DNA from: Planctomicrobium piriforme | GTDB lineage: Bacteria; Planctomycetota; Planctomycetia; Planctomycetales; Planctomycetaceae | DNA length: 64,000 bases | Direction: 5' to 3' | Assembly: GCF_900113665.1 (NCBI RefSeq) | Contig: NZ_FOQD01000004.1 | Coordinates: 248,001 to 312,000, forward strand | Shown: piece by piece, positions 51,756 through 60,492 of the stretch | Numbering within the stretch: position 1 is the stretch's first letter | How the letters are laid out: the number at the start of each line of letters is the position of its first letter | Position numbers and translations under genes: made by a program | Notes under the pieces: generated by a model | The model's input: only the letters and a program-made list of their open reading frames with translations | Database searches by the model: none | Told to the model about the DNA's origin: nothing

Positions 51756-53048
51756 ATGCACATCGCGATCGTCACCGCCGGCGGCGCCGGGATGTTCTGC
51801 GGTTCGTGCATGCACGACAACACCTGGGCTCGGGCGTTGATCGCGCAGGGAGCCGAGGTCTCGCTGATCCCCTGTTACACCCCGCTGCGGCTGGATGAAC
51901 AGAGCGCCAGTCTGAATCGGGTGTTCTTCGGCGGCATCAACGTCTATCTCAACGGCAAGCTGGGATGGTGGAAGTCCATGCCCCGAGCCGTCACCGGCTG
52001 GCTCGACAACCCGTCGCTCATCCGCTGGGCGACCTCGTTTTCCGTCAGCAACGACGCGGCCGAGCTGGGCGAACTGATGCTCTCGATGCTGCAAGGGGAA
52101 CATGGTCCGCATCGCACTGCCGTCGCCGAACTTGCCGACTTTCTGCGACAACTGCGGCCCGACGTCATCATCTTCAGCAATGCCCTACTCTCGGGGGCAC
52201 TGCATGAAATTCGTCAGGCGACCACCGCGCCGGTGCTCTGTACGCTGCAAGGAGACGACGTCTTTCTCGACAGCCTCACGCCGGCTTACCGTCAACGGTC
52301 AATTGATCTCGTCTCGAAATGCTCGCAGGAATTCGACGGATTTCTGACTCATACCGAATTCTATCGGCAGTACATGGCGAATTACCTGTCGTTGCCGGTC
52401 GACGCCTTCTCGGTGCTGCCGCTGGGGATCGACGTGAATGAATACCCCGGCCGTCCTCGTCCAGCGGAACCGGGCCGTTTCGTCGTTGGTTACTTTGCGC
52501 GGATGGCTCCGGAAAAGGGCCTGCATCATCTGGCCGACGCCTTCGTGCTGCTCAAGCAGCGGCTGCCCTATGCCCGACTGAAAATCGGCGGATACCAGGA
52601 GGGTCCGGGACGCGAGTACCTCAACAAAGTTCTCGCGCACTTGAGTGCACAGGGAATCGAGGTCGAAAACGCCGGCAGCCCGTCCACGATTGCCGAGAAG
52701 ATCCGCTTCTTCAGCGATCTCGATGTCTTTTCGGTTCCGACGGACTTTCTCGAACCGAAGGGGATGTCGATCCTCGAAGCGATGGCGAACGGAGTCCCTG
52801 TCGTGCAGCCGGCGCACGGCTCGTTTCCCGAGATCATTCAGGCGACCGGGGGAGGCCTGCTGGTCACCCCAAAAAATCCCCAGGCCCTGGCAGACGGACT
52901 AGAAGAAATGTCCGACCCCGCCCGACGAGCCCGCTTCGCCCATGACGCGTGGGAGAACGTCCGCGCTCAGTACAATCCTCAGCGGATGGCCGAACGCACG
53001 CTGGAAATCCTGCAGCGAACCTCGCGACGAACTCTGCCTGTGAACTGA
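51756..53048 (+). CDS. GT4-family glycosyltransferase
   Basis: 430 aa. N-domain: HIAIVTAGGAGMFCGSCMHDNTWARAL. C-domain: VVGYFARMAPEKGLHHLADAF, then VPTDFLEPKGMSILEAMANGVPVVQPAHGSFPEII with the E-x7-E type nucleotide-sugar loop. GT4 enzymes transfer sugars from NDP-sugars at the cytoplasmic face. Acceptor unknown; rfbB nearby suggests deoxysugar glycan synthesis. Confidence 0.85.
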   Translation: MHIAIVTAGGAGMFCGSCMHDNTWARALIAQGAEVSLIPCYTPLRLDEQSASLNRVFFGGINVYLNGKLGWWKSMPRAVTGWLDNPSLIRWATSFSVSNDAAELGELMLSMLQGEHGPHRTAVAELADFLRQLRPDVIIFSNALLSGALHEIRQATTAPVLCTLQGDDVFLDSLTPAYRQRSIDLVSKCSQEFDGFLTHTEFYRQYMANYLSLPVDAFSVLPLGIDVNEYPGRPRPAEPGRFVVGYFARMAPEKGLHHLADAFVLLKQRLPYARLKIGGYQEGPGREYLNKVLAHLSAQGIEVENAGSPSTIAEKIRFFSDLDVFSVPTDFLEPKGMSILEAMANGVPVVQPAHGSFPEIIQATGGGLLVTPKNPQALADGLEEMSDPARRARFAHDAWENVRAQYNPQRMAERTLEILQRTSRRTLPVN

Positions 53049-53161
53049 AACAATGGGAATTCAGGAAGCAGCTACGCCAATCACTTCCCTGGCGTGGCCC
53101 CTGTTTTTTTCTTCCGCTATCCTGATGCGTTTCCGTTTTCCTTCGAGTCACGAATTTCGCT

Positions 53162-54781
53162 ATGCAAGTGCGTCTCACCAATCTCCGGCTGCCTGTCGAG
53201 GCGGGCGAACTTGAATTGCCGCGGCAGATCAGCCAGCGACTCGGCATCCGCACGAGCGATCTTTCCTCCTGGAAAATTCTGCGGAAAAGTCTTGACGCCC
53301 GATCGAAGCGGGATCTGCAGTTCGTCTACACCATTGCCGTGCAGTTGCCGGACGACCCGCAACTGAACAAGCGTCTGACGAAGAAAAAAGACGTCGAGTC
53401 TTTTGTCTCTGAAAACTTCGATGATCCCCCGCCAGGCGAGCAGTCGCTCAGCGACCGACCTGTGGTCATTGGGGCTGGGCCTGCCGGGTTGCTGGCCGGG
53501 TATTACCTCGCCGTGCGGGGATACCGCCCTTTGATCATCGAGCGCGGTTATCCGGTGAAAGAACGAGTGCCGGTGATTCGCGCCTTCGACCGTAATCACG
53601 CCCCGCACGAGCCGGAAAACAATTACCTCTTCGGCGAAGGAGGAGCTGGCTGCTTCTCGGACGGCAAGCTCACCTGTCGCATGACGGGCCCGGACGTCGA
53701 CTGGGTACTGCAGTCGTTCGTCACCTGCGGCGGTCGCGATTCGATTCTGTATGAGCATCGTCCGCATCTGGGGAGCAACAAACTCCCGATGATCTGTCGC
53801 AATTTCCGCCGCAAAATTGAAGCACTCGGAGGCGAATACCGTTTCCAGTGCCGGCTTGAAAGCATTGAAGTCCGCGACGGCCAGATCGTCGGCATCGGTA
53901 CATCCAGCGGACCGATTGCCACGCGGCATGTGGTGCTCGGAACCGGCCATAGTGCCCGCGACACCTATGCCATGCTCCACGGTTCAGGACTGCCGATGCG
54001 ACAGCGCGCGTTTCAACTTGGCTTGCGGATCGAACAGCCGCAAGCGGAAGTGAACAAATGGAAATACGGCCGCAGCGAATATCTCGAACTGCTCGGCGCC
54101 GCCGATTATTCGATCGTCGCGAAGGGGGGAACTCAAGACCTGTACTCGTTCTGCATGTGCGCCGGCGGATATGTCATTCCCAGCGTCTCTGAGCCGGGCC
54201 AGTTCTGCACCAATGGCATGAGCAATTCGCGGCACGACACGCCGTTCGCGAATGCCGGTCTCATGGTCACGCTGGACCCGATGCATTTCGGCAGCAGCCA
54301 TCCGCTGGCAGGGGTCGAACTGCAGCGCAAGTTTGAAGCCATCGCCTTTGAAATGGGTGAAGGGGACTACCTGTCCCCGATTCAACGGGTCAGCGATTTT
54401 CTGGCCGGTCGTGCCGTCGTGGGCGATCGCTCTTATCCCTGCTCCTATGAGCGCGGGACAATCAGCAACGATCTGCGGGCAGTCTTGCCGGGCGTGGTGA
54501 TCGAAGCCATCAAGTCGGGCTTGCCGGTCATGGACCAGAAGTGGCGCGGCGCCTTTTTGAAAGAGGCCATGCTCGTCGGCCCGGAAATGCGAGGGAGTGC
54601 CCCGCTGCGGATGGAACGGGACGAGATCACACGCGAAGCCCCTGGCATCGCCGGCCTGTACCCGGTTGGAGAAGGCGCAGGCTACGCCGGCGGCATTGTC
54701 AGCGCTGCGGTCGACGGCCTTCGCAGCGCGCGAGAGATTGTTCGACGGTTTGCGCCTCTAGGCTTGAGGCTTGAGGCTTGA
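53162..54781 (+). CDS. FAD-dependent dehydrogenase (COG2509-like)
   Basis: 539 aa. An N-terminal domain of about 95 residues (MQVRLTNLRLPVEAGELEL) precedes the FAD loop VVIGAGPAGLLAGYYLA. FGEGGAGCFSDGKLTCR is the hallmark of this uncharacterised family; VGDRSYP and GEGAGYAGGIVSAAVDG end it. The last codons and the stop lie in a GGCTTGA heptad array. Substrate unknown. Confidence 0.85.
   Translation: MQVRLTNLRLPVEAGELELPRQISQRLGIRTSDLSSWKILRKSLDARSKRDLQFVYTIAVQLPDDPQLNKRLTKKKDVESFVSENFDDPPPGEQSLSDRPVVIGAGPAGLLAGYYLAVRGYRPLIIERGYPVKERVPVIRAFDRNHAPHEPENNYLFGEGGAGCFSDGKLTCRMTGPDVDWVLQSFVTCGGRDSILYEHRPHLGSNKLPMICRNFRRKIEALGGEYRFQCRLESIEVRDGQIVGIGTSSGPIATRHVVLGTGHSARDTYAMLHGSGLPMRQRAFQLGLRIEQPQAEVNKWKYGRSEYLELLGAADYSIVAKGGTQDLYSFCMCAGGYVIPSVSEPGQFCTNGMSNSRHDTPFANAGLMVTLDPMHFGSSHPLAGVELQRKFEAIAFEMGEGDYLSPIQRVSDFLAGRAVVGDRSYPCSYERGTISNDLRAVLPGVVIEAIKSGLPVMDQKWRGAFLKEAMLVGPEMRGSAPLRMERDEITREAPGIAGLYPVGEGAGYAGGIVSAAVDGLRSAREIVRRFAPLGLRLEA
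54761..54781. repeat. Heptad GGCTTGA x3 supplying a stop codon
   Basis: Three exact units; the final TGA is the stop of the gene starting at 53162. Confidence 0.9.
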
Positions 54782-54872
54782 GGCTTCGAGCGGCGAAGCG
54801 GATGACCGCTGTTTGCTTCCTTTCCCTTCCCCACTAAACTCACGGTATCACCCTCAGGCAAGGAGCACTCCC

Positions 54873-55328
54873 ATGAGCCCGGATTTGAATCGACGCGACT
54901 TTCATCAGTTCACGTTGGCTGCATTTGGCGGAATGTTGGCCGGCAGCGTTGTGGGGTGTGCTCCTCAACCGGAAAAGCCTGTCGTCACACCTGCTCCGGC
55001 AGGTGCGGCGAAAGACGAAGTCAGTTTGCTGATGGACGAGCCGCATGTCTGCCGCGGGCTGAACATGTGCAAGAATCAGGGGGCCAGCAAGGAAAACGCC
55101 TGTGCCGGCCAGGGGACGTGTGCTTCGGTCGCCGCTCATAGCTGCGGCGGCATGAACGAATGCAAAGGCCAGGGTGGCTGCGGCTCCAATCCTGGAGAGA
55201 ACACCTGTAAGGGAATGGGGAGTTGCCACGTTCCGCTCGAACACGCCTGGGAAGCGGCTCGCAAGAACTTCGAAGCCGCCATGAAAGCGGCCGGCAAGGA
55301 AGTGGGAGCGGCGCCGCCGAAAGCGTAG
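54873..55328 (+). CDS. Tat/lipoprotein-type Cys-repeat protein: putative MNIO RiPP precursor
   Basis: 151 aa from ATG 54873, with AGGAG eight bases upstream. A twin-arginine leader NRRDFHQFTLAAFGGML ends in SVVGC (lipobox-like Cys29). The core holds nine more Cys (60, 66, 77, 83, 91, 97, 103, 112, 118) in C-x-G-x-[GN]-x-C modules: CRGLNMC, CAGQGTC, CGGMNEC, CKGQGGC, CKGMGSC. A basic C-terminal helix follows (EAARKNFEAAMKAAGKEV). It precedes an MNIO enzyme and a DUF2063 protein. I infer that the enzyme modifies the cysteines in the cytoplasm and that the product is exported folded by Tat. Bufferins are known from this enzyme class; this leader type would be unusual. Confidence 0.75.
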   Translation: MSPDLNRRDFHQFTLAAFGGMLAGSVVGCAPQPEKPVVTPAPAGAAKDEVSLLMDEPHVCRGLNMCKNQGASKENACAGQGTCASVAAHSCGGMNECKGQGGCGSNPGENTCKGMGSCHVPLEHAWEAARKNFEAAMKAAGKEVGAAPPKA

Positions 55329-55332
55329 GCTG

Positions 55333-55366
55333 GGTTGATGGTTGAGGGGTTTAAGGTTGAAGGACA
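55333..55366. repeat. Degenerate heptads (GGTTGAN) after the precursor gene
   Basis: GGTTGAT-GGTTGAG, then a one-base slip and GGTTGAA; same unit as after groEL. Confidence 0.5.
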
Positions 55367-55405
55367 AGAAGGCGAGCGGCGCCTCTGCTTGTGTTCGGAT
55401 TTGCC

Positions 55406-56347
55406 ATGTCATCCATACCTCGACTCGGATTGCCGCATTTGGGTCTTGGGGTCGGGTTGCGGACGCCGCATTATCCGTTCATTCTCGACCAGCAACCTGC
55501 CGTCGACTGGTTTGAGATCATCTCGGAGAACTACCTCGATTCGCAGGGACGGCCCCGGTACGTTCTCGAACAGATTGCCGAACGCTATCCCGTCGTGATG
55601 CACGGGGTGTCGCTGTCGATTGGCAGCAGTGACCCGCTCAACTTAGACTATCTCCGGAAGCTCAAGCAGCTGGCAACCGCCATCAACGCGCGCTGGGTCT
55701 CCGATCATCTTTGCTGGACCGGCATTGTCGGTCACAACTCGCACGACTTGCTGCCCGTTCCGTTGACCGAAGCCACTCTGCGGCATGTGATCGATCGGGT
55801 GCGGATCGTGCAGGATCTGCTCGAACGCCCGCTGGTGCTTGAGAACCCCAGCAGTTACGTCACGTTTGCCTGTTCGACGATGCCGGAATGGGAGTTTCTG
55901 TCGCGAATGGCCGAAGAGACCGGTTGCGGGCTGCTGCTGGATGTGAACAACGTTTATGTCTCCAGCGTGAACAATGATTTCGACCCGATCGAATTCATCG
56001 AGCAACTGCCGCATGACCGGATTGTGCAGATGCATCTGGCGGGCCACACCAACATGGGCACCTACTGCATCGACACGCACGACGGACCGGTCATCGATCC
56101 GGTCTGGGCGCTCTACCGACGGGCACACGAACTGACCGGCGGCGTCGCGACTTTGCTGGAATGGGACGCCCGGATTCCCCCTTTCCCGGTGGTGCATGCG
56201 GAAGTCTTGAAGGCGCGGCAGCATGTCGCCTCGCTGCAATCTATCCCCACCGCATCGGGTGTTGTTCCGGAACAGGCTGACTCACGACTTTCTGCCGGCC
56301 ACTCGATCCCGCAGCCGGCCGTGCTGGTTACCGCCGAGGTGGAATGA
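55406..56347 (+). CDS. MNIO-family (DUF692) multinuclear non-heme iron enzyme
   Basis: 313 aa from ATG 55406 (GTG 55391 is in frame). Expected metal and active-site motifs: ISENYL (Glu41), VMHGVSLSIGS (His66), VSDHLCW, LENPSSYV (Glu146), LLDVNNVYVSS (Asp179), MHLAGH (His210/His214), DTHDGPV (His225), LEWD (Glu252/Asp254). These are the ligands of MNIOs that oxidise peptide Cys to thiooxazole or similar. The C-terminal about 45 residues are Ser/Pro-rich. Its stop overlaps the DUF2063 start (ATGA). Confidence 0.9.
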   Translation: MSSIPRLGLPHLGLGVGLRTPHYPFILDQQPAVDWFEIISENYLDSQGRPRYVLEQIAERYPVVMHGVSLSIGSSDPLNLDYLRKLKQLATAINARWVSDHLCWTGIVGHNSHDLLPVPLTEATLRHVIDRVRIVQDLLERPLVLENPSSYVTFACSTMPEWEFLSRMAEETGCGLLLDVNNVYVSSVNNDFDPIEFIEQLPHDRIVQMHLAGHTNMGTYCIDTHDGPVIDPVWALYRRAHELTGGVATLLEWDARIPPFPVVHAEVLKARQHVASLQSIPTASGVVPEQADSRLSAGHSIPQPAVLVTAEVE

Positions 56348-57228
56348 TGCCGGGCGCCAACGATCTGGATGTCCTGCAACGCTGGATGCTGTCGGTCATC
56401 AGCCATCCAGGCGGAGTCGAAGCCGGTGTTGAGAGCGCAGGTGCCCAGCGCGAAATTCCGCTGCCGCGCGCGCAGATTTCCGAGGTCATCCCGGCATCGA
56501 AGCGGAATGACAGTTATCAGCGGCTGGCGGTCTATGGAAATGCCTACTTCGCCCGACTGATCGAATGCCTCGCGGCGGAATTCCCGGCACTGCGTCATGC
56601 GGCTGGCGAAGAGGCGTTTGCGGGACTGGCGTCAGGTTACCTGCAGGCAACGCCGTCGCAGTCGTACACGCTTGCGGAACTCGGCCGAGGCTTTCCGGGA
56701 TACTTGCAGACGACGCGTCCTCCGCGTTCAGTAAGTGAGACGCCTGACTGGCCTGATTTTCTTATCGATCTGTCGACACTGGAACGCATTTACAGCGAAG
56801 TGTTCGACGGCCCGGGCCATGAGCGAGTCCCCTTGCTGACTGCCGATTCATTACGGGCGATTCCAGGAGAAGACTGGCCTGCCTTGCGGCTGCAGACGAC
56901 GCCGTCGCTACGACTGGCGACGTTTCGTTTCCCGGTGCATGAGTACGCGACCGCGGTGCGATTGCAGCAAATGCCGGAGTTTCCGCCTGCGATAGAAACT
57001 CGACTGGCCATTCACCGCCGCGACTATGTCGTCCGCCGCCGCACGCTCACCGAAGTGCAGTTCGCACTCCTGCAGGCACTGGATCGCAGGCAGCCGCTGG
57101 CTGATGCGATCGAAATGGCGGCGCAAGCCACCTCAGACCAGTTTTCACCCGTCGACCTGCAAACCTGGTTTCAGGAATGGACCGCCGCCGGGTATTTCAT
57201 CGGTGTGAGTTCCGCCGTGCAAAGCTGA
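56344..57228 (+). CDS. DUF2063 (HvfC/BufC-like) partner protein
   Basis: 294 aa. The N-terminal helical domain has RLAVYGNAYFARLIECLAAEFPALRHAAGEEAFAGLASGYLQ and TLAELGRGFPGYL, typical of DUF2063. The second half is a winged-helix-like leader-binding domain (LTEVQFALLQALDRRQPLADAI). In known bufferin and methanobactin-like clusters this protein presents the precursor leader to the MNIO enzyme. It is 4-bp coupled to the enzyme gene. Confidence 0.85.
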   Translation: MMPGANDLDVLQRWMLSVISHPGGVEAGVESAGAQREIPLPRAQISEVIPASKRNDSYQRLAVYGNAYFARLIECLAAEFPALRHAAGEEAFAGLASGYLQATPSQSYTLAELGRGFPGYLQTTRPPRSVSETPDWPDFLIDLSTLERIYSEVFDGPGHERVPLLTADSLRAIPGEDWPALRLQTTPSLRLATFRFPVHEYATAVRLQQMPEFPPAIETRLAIHRRDYVVRRRTLTEVQFALLQALDRRQPLADAIEMAAQATSDQFSPVDLQTWFQEWTAAGYFIGVSSAVQS

Positions 57229-57273
57229 GGCGCGGCGATCGGGTCTCGGCCATTTCACTATTGGCATTGGCAC

Positions 57274-57852
57274 CTAGGCGGCGTTGCGACGCGCTTCGTC
57301 CACTTGCGCGGGCGGGGTCGCTGGTTTGCAGAGCAGTTTGTCGACGCCGGCGCTCCAGGCCACGCCCACGGCCGTTCCGACAAGGACGGCCGAAATGGCG
57401 GCACCGAGTCCGTAGGCATGAACATAGCCTGCAAGCTGGTTGATCCCTGCGAAGATGAGCTGCCCGATCAGGCCAAACTGGTCTTCCGGCAGCAGCGTGA
57501 CTGGCTGGGCCGTACCGGGGTGGCCCCACCAGTGGCCGAGCCAGCCGCCGGCCAGAATCACCGCGCCGGCCATGTATGGACCAATGTTGTCGGCCAGCCA
57601 GCCCCGTTGCCAGGCAAACGAGACGACCGAGATTGAAAGCATCAGCGGGGCGGTCAAGGCGAACAGGTCGTCAAAGCCGAGCGTCACCAGGTCCATTGTG
57701 TACTTGCGCCAGGCCGCTTCCACGGTGGCGGGAATGCCTGTCGTCAGGGCAGTCACGACCACCCAGAGAACGAGTTTGCTCCAGTTGGCGGGTTGCAGCA
57801 GTCGAGTCCAGCCTGAATCTGCGGCGGCAGAGCGTTCATGGGGAGCGGTCAT
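57274..57852 (-). CDS. Multi-helix membrane hypothetical protein
   Basis: 192 aa. Helices at about 28-46, 63-85, 92-108, 127-145 and 150-165. A LWWVVVTALTTGIP-type first helix and Gly/Trp-rich loops (GGWLGHWWGHPG). Its 3' end faces the DUF2063 gene, so it is not part of that operon. No family recognised. Confidence 0.6.
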   Translation of the reverse strand: MTAPHERSAAADSGWTRLLQPANWSKLVLWVVVTALTTGIPATVEAAWRKYTMDLVTLGFDDLFALTAPLMLSISVVSFAWQRGWLADNIGPYMAGAVILAGGWLGHWWGHPGTAQPVTLLPEDQFGLIGQLIFAGINQLAGYVHAYGLGAAISAVLVGTAVGVAWSAGVDKLLCKPATPPAQVDEARRNAA

Positions 57853-58199
57853 CGGTCACCTGCCAGCGAGAAAACCGTTCAGAAACAGCGACGCACATGT
57901 GCGGCGGACGACGAATTCGCCCGAGCGAGCGGCGGGGGATCGTGCTGCGTCTGCGGTTTTTCGTCAAGATGAGCCGAAAACGGCGTCATTGGCAGTACTT
58001 TCCCAATCAGAATGCTCGTGAGCGGCCCCGGCGGGTCTGGATTTTGCATGGCGGATGAAGAATGGCAGACCTTGTTCCAATTCCGTTGATTGCCTATCCT
58101 CGCGAGGCTTTCGCGGATTCGGAGTCCGAAGCAACGTCCAGACAAGCAGTTAGTATCTCCGCCGCCCTGGCGGCTCGAAGACAACGAAGGAGCGCCGCT
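57853..58199. other. Intergenic region between divergent genes
   Basis: About 347 bp without a supported gene; the frame of the next gene is open to 58062 but its first good ribosome site is at 58187-58191. Confidence 0.4.
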
Positions 58200-60026
58200 G
58201 TGAATTTGCGCAGCATCACATTGAAGGTGGCTGGTTTGCTGGTGCTGACGGCCGCCATGGTCGGAGCAAGTCGCCCGCAGGCAGTTCAAGCCGCTGATCC
58301 CGTCGACGGCAAGTCGACTCGCATTGTTGTGGGTCTTGGATCGGCCCAACGAGTCCTCGATAGTCTCGAATACATCGTCGTGGAGTTGGCCGGTCAAAAA
58401 AATGCCTGGGCTGTGAACATCAAGCCGAACCTGGAGATTTTTCTCTACGGCGTCGCCACGGATCAGCCGATTCGCTTCGACTTCGTTCTGGACGCGGAAC
58501 ATGGCTCGCAACTGCAGAGTATCATTCCGATTTCGGACCTGAAGGAATTTCTGAACGACAACCTGGACCCAATCGGCATCACGCCGACCCAGGACCGCAA
58601 AGACAAAGACCTGTACGAGTTGAGCGGCGAGGTCTATGAGGGCTGGCTGCGAATTCTCCGTGAGCCGATTCCGTACGGCATTATCTTCCCGCAGAAGGAA
58701 GCCATTCCCAAAGGGATGCCCCATCCGCAACCGCGTCACAAGGAACTGGCCGAGAAAGAATACCTGGCTTTCCTGTCGCTGCTGAACACGGCCGCCACCA
58801 TGGCCGACCGCAAGGCCGCTTTCGAGAAATTCAATGAAGTGCGCGGCGCGGACTTCAAAAAGCTTTCGACCGAAACCAAAGAACAGTTCGCATTTCGCAA
58901 GGGAATGCGCGACCAGACGATGAGCGTGCTGGGACAATGGATCGTGGAATCGGCCAGCATTCTGCTGGGGGTGAAAGTCGATACCAAGAATGCACACGCA
59001 CCGACGGAGCTGATGCTCTCGGCTTTGCCAGAAACTGCTCTCTCCGCGGATTTGAAGGCCGTGGTCGATCACAGCAGTCAGTTTGCTGCCGTGACGCCGC
59101 CGGAAAAGCATGTGCTGTCAGGTCGCATTCATCTGCCGGTCGATGAAGGCCGGAAGGCTGTTTACAAACAACTGTACGAACTTGCCCGACCCGTCGCCGA
59201 CCAGCGGATCGATGCCGATGAGAAGGCCACGGCCAGCGAAAAAGCAGGCCGTAAAGAACTGGTGACCCTGTTCCTTGATCTGCTGACCGAGTGCATGGAT
59301 AAGGTTCCCAGCGTCGACGCTTTAATCGACGTCATTCCGACGAATGACAAGCACGCCATGATTCTGGCGGTCGGCAGCACCAACGCCGCACAGATGACAA
59401 AAATTATCGAAAAGCTCCCTTCCGCCAAAGAAGGTTGGAAGATCGAGATGAACGCCGACAAGGCGGGCGAAGTGCCGTTGCACAAACTGTCCTTCGGCAA
59501 GAATCCTCCCAAGTCACTGATGGACTTCTATGGCGCCTCGAACGTCGTGTATTTCGCAGTGACCGACACCGCCTTCTGGATGGCCGGCGGCGAAGGCTCT
59601 CTGGAAAACCTGAAGTCCCGGCTGGAAGCGGTCGCCAAGTCGACCCCGGCCAAAGGGGATGGGCTGCTGTTGTCGTTCAAGATGAACACGCGGCCGATCC
59701 TGAAAAACCTCGATGACATCATGAACGATCCCGAACTCGAACTTCTCAAACAGGTCAACCTGAAGCCCCGCGCTCAGAAGGTGGCTGAAGAGAAGGGGGA
59801 AACGCCGAAGGAAGAAGGACGTCCAGGTGCTCGAGCCGCAAACCTGTCCAACTTCAAATGGCAGCAAACCGCCATCGCCGCAATGGACGGATCCGACGAC
59901 CGGTTTGAAGTGATCATGAAGGTGAACCCCGATCTCACGCTGCAAGGGAGTGCGGACGCCCAGAAGGGCGTCCTGAAGGCCCTGGGAGCAGTGATTGCCA
60001 AGTTCGCCGACGAAAACCTGAAATAA
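58200..60026 (+). CDS. Large secreted hypothetical protein
   Basis: 608 aa from GTG 58200 with AGGAG eight bases upstream. Signal: VNLRSITLKVAGLLVLTAAMVG, with VQAA cleavage. Two similar halves contain beta-strand/helix alternation ending in DNLDPIGITPT and GDGLLLSFKMNTRPIL, suggesting tandem domains. An RxE/Lys-rich acidic linker lies at about 540-555. No catalytic motif is known. A strong terminator follows. Confidence 0.65.
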   Translation: MNLRSITLKVAGLLVLTAAMVGASRPQAVQAADPVDGKSTRIVVGLGSAQRVLDSLEYIVVELAGQKNAWAVNIKPNLEIFLYGVATDQPIRFDFVLDAEHGSQLQSIIPISDLKEFLNDNLDPIGITPTQDRKDKDLYELSGEVYEGWLRILREPIPYGIIFPQKEAIPKGMPHPQPRHKELAEKEYLAFLSLLNTAATMADRKAAFEKFNEVRGADFKKLSTETKEQFAFRKGMRDQTMSVLGQWIVESASILLGVKVDTKNAHAPTELMLSALPETALSADLKAVVDHSSQFAAVTPPEKHVLSGRIHLPVDEGRKAVYKQLYELARPVADQRIDADEKATASEKAGRKELVTLFLDLLTECMDKVPSVDALIDVIPTNDKHAMILAVGSTNAAQMTKIIEKLPSAKEGWKIEMNADKAGEVPLHKLSFGKNPPKSLMDFYGASNVVYFAVTDTAFWMAGGEGSLENLKSRLEAVAKSTPAKGDGLLLSFKMNTRPILKNLDDIMNDPELELLKQVNLKPRAQKVAEEKGETPKEEGRPGARAANLSNFKWQQTAIAAMDGSDDRFEVIMKVNPDLTLQGSADAQKGVLKALGAVIAKFADENLK

Positions 60027-60055
60027 CGGCCGTTTCGCCGCTCTAAAGGATATTG

Positions 60056-60083
60056 CCCCCGGTGTGACCCACCGGGGGTTTTT
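60056..60083 (+). terminator. Rho-independent terminator
   Basis: CCCCCGGTG / CACCGGGGG, loop TGACC, then five T. Confidence 0.95.
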
Positions 60084-60105
60084 CGTTGAATACCGGGGTA
60101 TTTGA

Positions 60106-60224
60106 AACGCAGAGTCCGCGGAGAGCGCAGAGAAATTCAAAAGAGAAAAGAGTCACGCCAAGGCGCAAAGATCGCAAAGAAAATTCAGTTCTTCGGCGCA
60201 CTCCGCGGCCTCGGCGTTTCTATC
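60106..60224. repeat. Inverted repeat with 9-base rhythm
   Basis: Left arm CGCAGAGTC-CGCGGAGAG-CGCAGAGAA, a second block CGCAAAGAT-CGCAAAGAA, and a right arm ACTCCGCGG...GGCGTTTC. Confidence 0.6.
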
Positions 60225-60492
60225 ATTTTCTCTACTTCTGGCCTGCACTTTGAGTCGACCGCGAAATTCCTCTATGGCTTTCGCCGCGGGCGACGTAGAA
60301 TTCCGCAGAAGTTTGTTCTTTGGATGATTAGCCCAGTCGAGCTTTATCGTCCCGACTCTTCGGTTGCTCCGAAGAAGGGTGCGTCGGCCCGCTCGCCGCG
60401 ACCGCATCAAGACTGCTGAATTCAGCGTCGCTCTTGCGATAAAAACTCTGCAGGGACGCCTCGACAACGATGTCGCGGCAATGGGAGAAATC
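60225..60492. other. spoVR upstream region
   Basis: The spoVR frame is open to 60364 but the first good ribosome site (GGGAG) is before 60493. No other feature seen. Confidence 0.4.
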
